Positions 42,824-47,081 of a DNA stretch of 47,081 nt are shown here, piece by piece. The DNA comes from an uncultured Propionibacteriaceae bacterium (GTDB taxonomy: Bacteria; Actinomycetota; Actinomycetes; Propionibacteriales; Propionibacteriaceae): positions 1 to 47,081 of the forward strand of contig CALCKT010000010.1 in the NCBI GenBank assembly GCA_937965785.1, given 5' to 3'. The position numbers and the translations under genes are program-made. Position 1 is the stretch's first letter. Each line of letters begins with the position of its first letter. A model generated the notes under the pieces. It was not told the DNA's origin, did not search any database, and saw only the letters and a list, made by a program, of their open reading frames with translations.

Positions 42824-43188
42824 TTCTCCTCGAAGAGCCCGGCCATCACGGCCGGATCGTCGGCGATGGCGGCTGCCGCCGCCCGGACGTCAATTCCGTC
42901 GCGCCTGGACACGCGCAGCACCACGTGCCCCGCTCCCTTGCCCAGCAGCCCGGCGTTCAGCACGTTCTCGACCACGGCATGGGTGGTGACCGAGTCGATG
43001 CCCATGCGCAACAGCACCGACCGTTCGATCGACGGCGTGGTGTGGGTGCGGGCCAGCTCCACCACCGGCTCCATCACCTGGTGGCACAGCTCCCAGAACC
43101 TTGCCTTGAGGGCCTCGTCATCCAGGTCCGCCAGTTCGGAACGCAATTTCTCGAAGCGGTCGAGCCGCTCCTGTTCCTCGGTGTTCAT
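42820..43188 (-). CDS. oraS: D-ornithine 4,5-aminomutase small subunit
   Basis: This 122-aa all-helical subunit is the size of OraS (about 120 aa) and contains the typical LRMGIDSVTTHAVVENVLNAGLLGKGAGHVV segment in its second half. It binds OraE and helps hold the substrate and cobalamin complex. The second of two adjacent ATGs (43188) is preferred because AAGGA is five bases upstream. It overlaps oraE by 4 bp and begins 16 bp after ortB. Confidence 0.93.
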   Translation of the reverse strand: MNTEEQERLDRFEKLRSELADLDDEALKARFWELCHQVMEPVVELARTHTTPSIERSVLLRMGIDSVTTHAVVENVLNAGLLGKGAGHVVLRVSRRDGIDVRAAAAAIADDPAVMAGLFEEK

Positions 43189-43203
43189 CATCGTCCTTCC
43201 TGT

Positions 43204-44616
43204 TCACTCGCCGCCCGCGGCCCCGGGGGCGAGCGATCGAACGTGTTCTTCGGTGGTGTTGGCGTCGGCTGCCAGGAATTCGACGTCCTCGCTGCTCCAC
43301 TGCTCGGGGGGCAGCACCTTGGCGGCATGCCTGATGTAGCTGCCGCGCAGCCTGTCGAGGTCCAGGGGTTTGCCCGCCACCTGGTCGAGCCGCTCCGGGA
43401 TGACGATCGTCTTGCCCGGGACGTTGTCCGCCGGGTCGCCCCTGCGCACCTCGATGCCCCGGCTCTTCGCGAACGACAGCTGGCTGTTGTGGTGCTTGCC
43501 GGCGCCGGTGTACTCGGTTTCCTGGACGACGATGATCTGGTCACGGTCCATCTGCATGGCAAGGGCGACGGCCGCCGTGAGGCTGGTGTTGCCGGCCGGG
43601 CCGCGTTCCAGGCCTTCCATTTTCGTCAGCAGCTCGGTCATGTAGAAGACCTCACCCTGGGTGACCAGGTGGTAGCCGTCCATGTACCGCAGGGCGCGGG
43701 CCGCGTTGCGCGGCACGTCCACCCGGTCGGGCCAGGTGGCGAACGGCACCCCGAAACCGGTGTGGCCCGTGGTGAAGGATTTGTTGTTGAAGTCCTTGTC
43801 GGATGCCATGTGCAGGCCCGTGAGGTCGACGGAGACCGCCACCACCTGGGTCTGGTCGCAACCCACCTTGCGCAGGCCGCGGGCCGTTCCTGTCAGGTTG
43901 CCGCCGCCGGCGTGCGTGACCGCGACCACGTCGGGCTGGCGTCCGTAGCGTTCCTCCACCTCACGGCCGATCTCGGCTCCGAGCGTCTCCACCCCCGCGA
44001 TTCCGTAGGGGGTGTAGAGGCTGGCGTTGAAGTAGCCGGTCTCCTCCAGAGTGCGCAGCAGCACGTAGAACAGCTCCGGGCCGACCGTCAGTTTGACCAC
44101 CTCGGCCCCGTAGGCCTCACAGGCCCGGGACTTCTCGACGATCTCGGGCTGCCCGACGTGCTCGGAGTCGTAGACCTCCTGGATCACGATGCACTTGAGC
44201 CCCTGCTGGACGGCCTGCGAGGCGACGGCCGCCCCGTAGTTCCCGCTCGTCGCGGTGACCATGCCCTTGAAACCCTTCTTGCGGGCCTCGTGGGCGCTGA
44301 GGGAGGCGCGGCGCGCCTTGAAACTGCCGGAGGCGTTCGCGGCCTCGTCCTTGACGAGGATCCTGGCCCCCTTGCCGGGGCCGGCGATGGCCCGCACCGC
44401 CTCGGTGAGGCGATGCAGTTCGTGCAACGGGGTCCTGCCGACCTTGGTGGCCCGCTGGATCTCGGCCACCTCGTCGAGGGAGTAGCCGGTGGCCGCCATC
44501 ATCGCCTCGTAGTCGAAGGCGATGGGGCTGATGTTGTACTCGTCGTAGTCCAGCCCCAGAGCGGAACGCATGATCTCGTTCTTGCGGGCCATCACGTCCT
44601 TGTATGAGTTGCTCAT
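43204..44616 (-). CDS. ortB: 2-amino-4-ketopentanoate thiolase, beta (PLP) subunit
   Basis: This 470-aa fold-type II PLP enzyme has the lysine K100 in NASGSFKARRA, a later glycine-rich phosphate loop VTATSGNYGAAVASQAVQQG, and a C-terminal part with GKHHNSQLSFAKSRG. With OrtA it cleaves 2-amino-4-ketopentanoate with coenzyme A to acetyl-CoA and D-alanine, the energy-yielding step of the pathway. The fold is shared with threonine synthase, but the cluster and the OrtA partner fix the assignment. The ATG overlaps the ortA stop (ATGA). Confidence 0.95.
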   Translation of the reverse strand: MSNSYKDVMARKNEIMRSALGLDYDEYNISPIAFDYEAMMAATGYSLDEVAEIQRATKVGRTPLHELHRLTEAVRAIAGPGKGARILVKDEAANASGSFKARRASLSAHEARKKGFKGMVTATSGNYGAAVASQAVQQGLKCIVIQEVYDSEHVGQPEIVEKSRACEAYGAEVVKLTVGPELFYVLLRTLEETGYFNASLYTPYGIAGVETLGAEIGREVEERYGRQPDVVAVTHAGGGNLTGTARGLRKVGCDQTQVVAVSVDLTGLHMASDKDFNNKSFTTGHTGFGVPFATWPDRVDVPRNAARALRYMDGYHLVTQGEVFYMTELLTKMEGLERGPAGNTSLTAAVALAMQMDRDQIIVVQETEYTGAGKHHNSQLSFAKSRGIEVRRGDPADNVPGKTIVIPERLDQVAGKPLDLDRLRGSYIRHAAKVLPPEQWSSEDVEFLAADANTTEEHVRSLAPGAAGGE

Positions 44617-44906
44617 GACTCGTACTCCGTCCCGATCGTGAGGATCTCGTCCACGGTCTCGCCGAAGCTGTGCGAATATCCGGGATTGATCCGGCTCAGC
44701 ACCCCGGTGTGGGTCCGCCCGATGATGGTGCGGATGGTCGCCTCCTCACCGAGCGCCGCGGGCGCGGTGAGGAAACCGTCAACCCACTGCAGCAGCGGGG
44801 TGGCGGCCGTGTCCGCCGGCACCCCCTCCGCCCGCTCTTCCGGGGCCAGGACGACCTGCTGGATTTCCACCCACGCCCCCTCGGGGGCAACCTTCGTTGC
44901 ACTCAC
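44613..44906 (-). CDS. ortA: 2-amino-4-ketopentanoate thiolase, alpha subunit
   Basis: This 97-aa protein has the OrtA length and pattern: WVEIQQVVLAPEERA near the start, then PLLQWVDGFL, and a C-terminal GRTHTGVLSRINPGYSHSFGETVDEIL. It is required with OrtB for thiolytic cleavage. The GTG at 44906 has GGAG about eight bases upstream; an ATG nearby is closed by a stop after one codon. It overlaps ortB by 4 bp and starts 25 bp after ord. Confidence 0.93.
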   Translation of the reverse strand: MSATKVAPEGAWVEIQQVVLAPEERAEGVPADTAATPLLQWVDGFLTAPAALGEEATIRTIIGRTHTGVLSRINPGYSHSFGETVDEILTIGTEYES

Positions 44907-44931
44907 TGCATCGCTCCAATCTCGATTCAGG

Positions 44932-45975
44932 TCACCGGCGCTCGTAGGCCTCGGGGCCCATCAGCGCAGTCGGCGACGGCAGGTCGATGATCCGTTTGAG
45001 GCCCGGGGTGGCGGCGAAGATGCGGGGAATGGTGTTCACCGCGATGCCTGCAGTGGCCTTTCCGCCTGCGATCTCGGGGCCGGTGGACATGCTGATCTCG
45101 GGCACGCCGTGGATGGTGATGTAGTCGCCGGTGTCGACCCCCTCGGCGCCGGGATCCACCTGCTGCGGGTGGATGAGCTTGATGATCTCCTCGTCACCGC
45201 GGTACCCGATGGCGATGTGGTTGCAGCCCGCGACCTTCCCGGGCTCGATGACCCGGTCCCTGGCCTGGCGCGGCACCTTCGCGATGATCGGTTCGAGCGT
45301 CTGCTCCACACGGTCGACGCCGAGCCCGAGGGCGTCGCTGATCAGGCGGACGGATTCGGGGAAACCGACGTGCCCGACGATGGAGCCGTCGGCGACCCCG
45401 GCCTTGAACTCCTCAGGGGTGGTTCCCACGCCCTGGGTGGAGAGCACGGTCTGCCCGTAGGGGCTCAGGTCGTTGATGCGGCTGGCCTCGATGCTGGTGA
45501 CTTCCTGGCTGCCGGCGGTCAGCACCACGACGAGATGGTCGAGCACGAAGCCCGGGTTGACACCCACGCCGATGATGGAGACGCCGTGTTCCTTGGCCAG
45601 CGCGTCCAGTTCGACCGCCTCCTCGGGGTTCTGCGCCTCGGGAGCGGCCATCTCCTCGGCGATGCTGACCACATTGATGCCCGCGGAGAGGATGGCCTTG
45701 AGATCGGGAAGCTGTTTCTTGACCCAGGAAGTGGTGGCGATCGTGACCACGTCCACCTTCTCCGGGTCGAGGATGCTGGCCGGATCGTTGCTGACCTTCA
45801 CACCCGCCGGGGCCACTCCGAGCACCTCGCCGACATCCTTGCCCACGAGTTCGGGGCTGATGTCGAATGCGCCGACCAGTTCCAGGCCGTCCTTGGCCAG
45901 GATCACCTTCGCCACGCCCTGGCCCATCGCCCCGAGACCCCACTGAGCCACTCGGATTCGCTGATTCTTGCTCAC
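44932..45975 (-). CDS. ord: 2,4-diaminopentanoate dehydrogenase
   Basis: This 347-aa enzyme oxidatively deaminates 2,4-diaminopentanoate to 2-amino-4-ketopentanoate with NAD(P)+. The Rossmann motif VAQWGLGAMGQGVAKVI lies at residues 9-25, and the central domain contains GVGVNPGFVLD near 150, as in the dihydrodipicolinate-reductase-like Ord family. It is the first gene of the operon. The GTG at 45975 has GAGGGAGAG just upstream; a much longer upstream frame is antisense to the Lrp gene and is rejected. Confidence 0.94.
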   Translation of the reverse strand: MSKNQRIRVAQWGLGAMGQGVAKVILAKDGLELVGAFDISPELVGKDVGEVLGVAPAGVKVSNDPASILDPEKVDVVTIATTSWVKKQLPDLKAILSAGINVVSIAEEMAAPEAQNPEEAVELDALAKEHGVSIIGVGVNPGFVLDHLVVVLTAGSQEVTSIEASRINDLSPYGQTVLSTQGVGTTPEEFKAGVADGSIVGHVGFPESVRLISDALGLGVDRVEQTLEPIIAKVPRQARDRVIEPGKVAGCNHIAIGYRGDEEIIKLIHPQQVDPGAEGVDTGDYITIHGVPEISMSTGPEIAGGKATAGIAVNTIPRIFAATPGLKRIIDLPSPTALMGPEAYERR

Positions 45976-46348
45976 TTCTCTCCCTCGAGTTGTTGTTTCC
46001 GCCTCAGCCTGGACATGGCACGCGGGTGCACCGAGAACCTCGGAGCGAACGTGCCCCTTCCTCCGGGGACCGAGGACCGGCGCCGCTTCTCCCTTCCAAT
46101 CCGGCGGATAGTATGTTCGCCATGTCCCGGGCTCCTCGCCCGATGAGCATCCACGCGGATGCCCGTCGGCCCACTGTCGTGAAGGTGTCGCCACTGACCA
46201 TTTCGCTTTCACGGTATCCACGACCACCCGCCACAAGCCCGAGAACGCCGGATTCAATTGCGATAGGGGCCCGTATCTTGAGATCTTCCCACCACCGATG
46301 CTCCGAGTTGGGAAACATCCCATACCAGCTCCCTTCCGGGAGGGGTCT
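45976..46348. promoter_or_regulatory. Divergent control region of the ornithine operon and Lrp gene
   Basis: These 373 bp separate ord from the divergent regulator. On the minus strand TACTAT (46113-46108) is the best -10 for the operon and predicts a leader of about 125 nt; no good -35 is seen. On the plus side TGGGA-aaca-TCCCA lies near 46312-46325, and the direct repeat ATCTT-gag-ATCTT near 46277-46289 could be a regulator site. I see no cobalamin riboswitch pattern, but I could not fold the leader. Confidence 0.4.
46329..46342 (+). promoter_or_regulatory. Hairpin overlapping the Lrp gene ribosome-binding site
   Basis: CTCCC (46329-46333) can pair with GGGAG (46338-46342), which is part of the GGGAGGGG ribosome-binding site before the GTG at 46349. 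A short stem with a 4-base loop could limit translation of the regulator. It may be fortuitous in GC-rich DNA. Confidence 0.3.
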
Positions 46349-47081
46349 GTGAGGGACGAGACGGATCTCAAGCTGGTCAACCTGCTGCAGATCGATCCCC
46401 GCATCTCCTGGTCGAAGGCGGGTGAGATCCTCCAGATGTCGCCGACGACCGTCGCGAACCGCTGGAACCACCTGGTGGAGAGGGGGCTGGCCTGGATCTG
46501 CACATACCCGAACCTGGAGCACCGGTTCACGGCGGTGGTCGAGGTCGACTGTCGAACCGAGTTCCTCCCCTCCGCCACCAAGCAGATGTGCGCCCACCCG
46601 CTGATCACCAGCGTCGACGAGGCCACCGGGCGGCGTGACATCCTGCTGACCATCATGGCCCCCGACATGGCGACCCTGACCTCCCTGATCATCGACTGGA
46701 TCGGCGGGATCGAGGGGGTGTACGGAACCCGCAGCTCGTTGGTGACCAACGTCATAGTCGGGGCGGAGTCCTGGCGGGCGAACATCCTCACCCAGCGCCA
46801 GATCAACCAGGCCCTCCCCCAACGCACACTCGACCGGTCGCAGCCGGGGACCGACGCCGCCGACCTGGCCCTGTCGCAGGCCCTGGCCCGCGACGGCAGG
46901 GCCAGCGTCGCGTCGCTGGCCCAGGAACTCGACATGCCAACCAGCACGGTGCACCGCAGGATGCGGAAACTCCTCGCGAACCAGCACCTCATCATGCGTT
47001 GCGATGCAGCTCCCGAACTGGCGGGATGGCTGCTGGAGTGCACCTGGCTGACGACGGTCGCCTTCAACTACAAGAACCGGG
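46349..47081 (+). CDS. Tandem Lrp/AsnC-family regulator (partial, 3' end outside window)
   Basis: The frame from GTG 46349 is open to the window end (244 codons seen). Residues 1-50 form an AsnC-type helix-turn-helix (DETDLKLVNLLQIDPRISWS, then SPTTVANRWNHLVERGL), followed by an effector-domain-like region. A second helix-turn-helix begins near 168 (DLALSQALARDGRASVASLA, then MPTSTVHRRMRKLL). Such two-unit Lrp proteins are a known actinobacterial form of about 320-340 aa, so roughly a third is missing. Lrp/AsnC proteins sense amino acids; divergent placement suggests that it controls the ornithine operon, with ornithine or alanine as likely effector (inference). Confidence 0.88.
   Translation, partial: MRDETDLKLVNLLQIDPRISWSKAGEILQMSPTTVANRWNHLVERGLAWICTYPNLEHRFTAVVEVDCRTEFLPSATKQMCAHPLITSVDEATGRRDILLTIMAPDMATLTSLIIDWIGGIEGVYGTRSSLVTNVIVGAESWRANILTQRQINQALPQRTLDRSQPGTDAADLALSQALARDGRASVASLAQELDMPTSTVHRRMRKLLANQHLIMRCDAAPELAGWLLECTWLTTVAFNYKNR

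Noticed and set aside
43204..44616. OrtB as threonine synthase
   Set aside because: It shares the PLP fold, but the overlapping ortA and the complete ornithine pathway context identify the thiolase subunit.
45976..47067. Upstream extension of ord to a 711-codon frame
   Set aside because: The added region is antisense to the Lrp gene and lacks family similarity; a ribosome-binding site marks GTG 45975.

Overview
The window is GC-rich (roughly two thirds G+C), with frequent GTG starts, many 4-bp ATGA/GTGA gene overlaps and long antisense reading frames. This is the signature of a high-GC actinobacterium. The combination of a PFNA-type kinase/fibronectin/MoxR/DUF58/transglutaminase cluster, an adenosylcobalamin-dependent ornithine fermentation operon and an L-fucose operon suggests a fermentative Propionibacteriaceae member (Arachnia-like). 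That assignment is inference, since no rRNA or phylogenetic marker is present. No tRNA, rRNA, CRISPR array or insertion sequence was found.

Region 1 (1-9050, minus strand) is a sugar catabolism locus: an ABC sugar transporter (ATPase, permease, lipoprotein binding protein), L-fucose isomerase, a rhamnulokinase/fuculokinase-type kinase, a LacI-family regulator and an L-fucose mutarotase. A well-formed promoter (8973-9001) and a LacI-like CG-centred palindrome (9022-9035) precede the transporter. A second inverted repeat sits just before the kinase, and strong hairpins separate the modules. The expected L-fuculose-1-phosphate aldolase is not in the window.

Region 2 (9100-14650, minus strand) is mostly housekeeping: class II fructose-bisphosphate aldolase with an intrinsic terminator; a tightly overlapped trio of a DUF368 membrane protein, a TrmH/SpoU RNA methyltransferase and a small membrane protein; LemA; PyrE; and a spermidine-synthase-like protein.

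Region 3 (14650-29730, minus strand) is a seven-gene cluster of PFNA type: a 2030-aa surface protein with cadherin-like and fibronectin III repeats, MoxR ATPase, DUF58, a transglutaminase-like membrane protein lacking its catalytic cysteine, an RDD-FHA protein, a zinc-ribbon FHA protein and a membrane Ser/Thr kinase with an FN3-like outer domain. No PP2C phosphatase is encoded. The genes plausibly form a signalling and cell-envelope module.

Region 4 (29730-36620, plus strand) starts with a divergent HTH / STAND NTPase / transmembrane / WD40-like protein that shares a 281-bp palindrome-rich intergenic region with the PFNA operon. A MATE transporter and an RclA-type flavin disulfide reductase follow. 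Both start exactly six bases after a TANNNT box, which suggests leaderless transcripts.

Region 5 (36635-47081) is a complete eight-gene operon for oxidative ornithine degradation, read right to left: ord, ortA, ortB, oraS, oraE, a GlmL-like gene, orr and a CycA-like amino acid permease. Together these convert L-ornithine via D-ornithine, 2,4-diaminopentanoate and 2-amino-4-ketopentanoate to acetyl-CoA and D-alanine. A divergent tandem Lrp/AsnC regulator, cut off by the window end, probably controls it.
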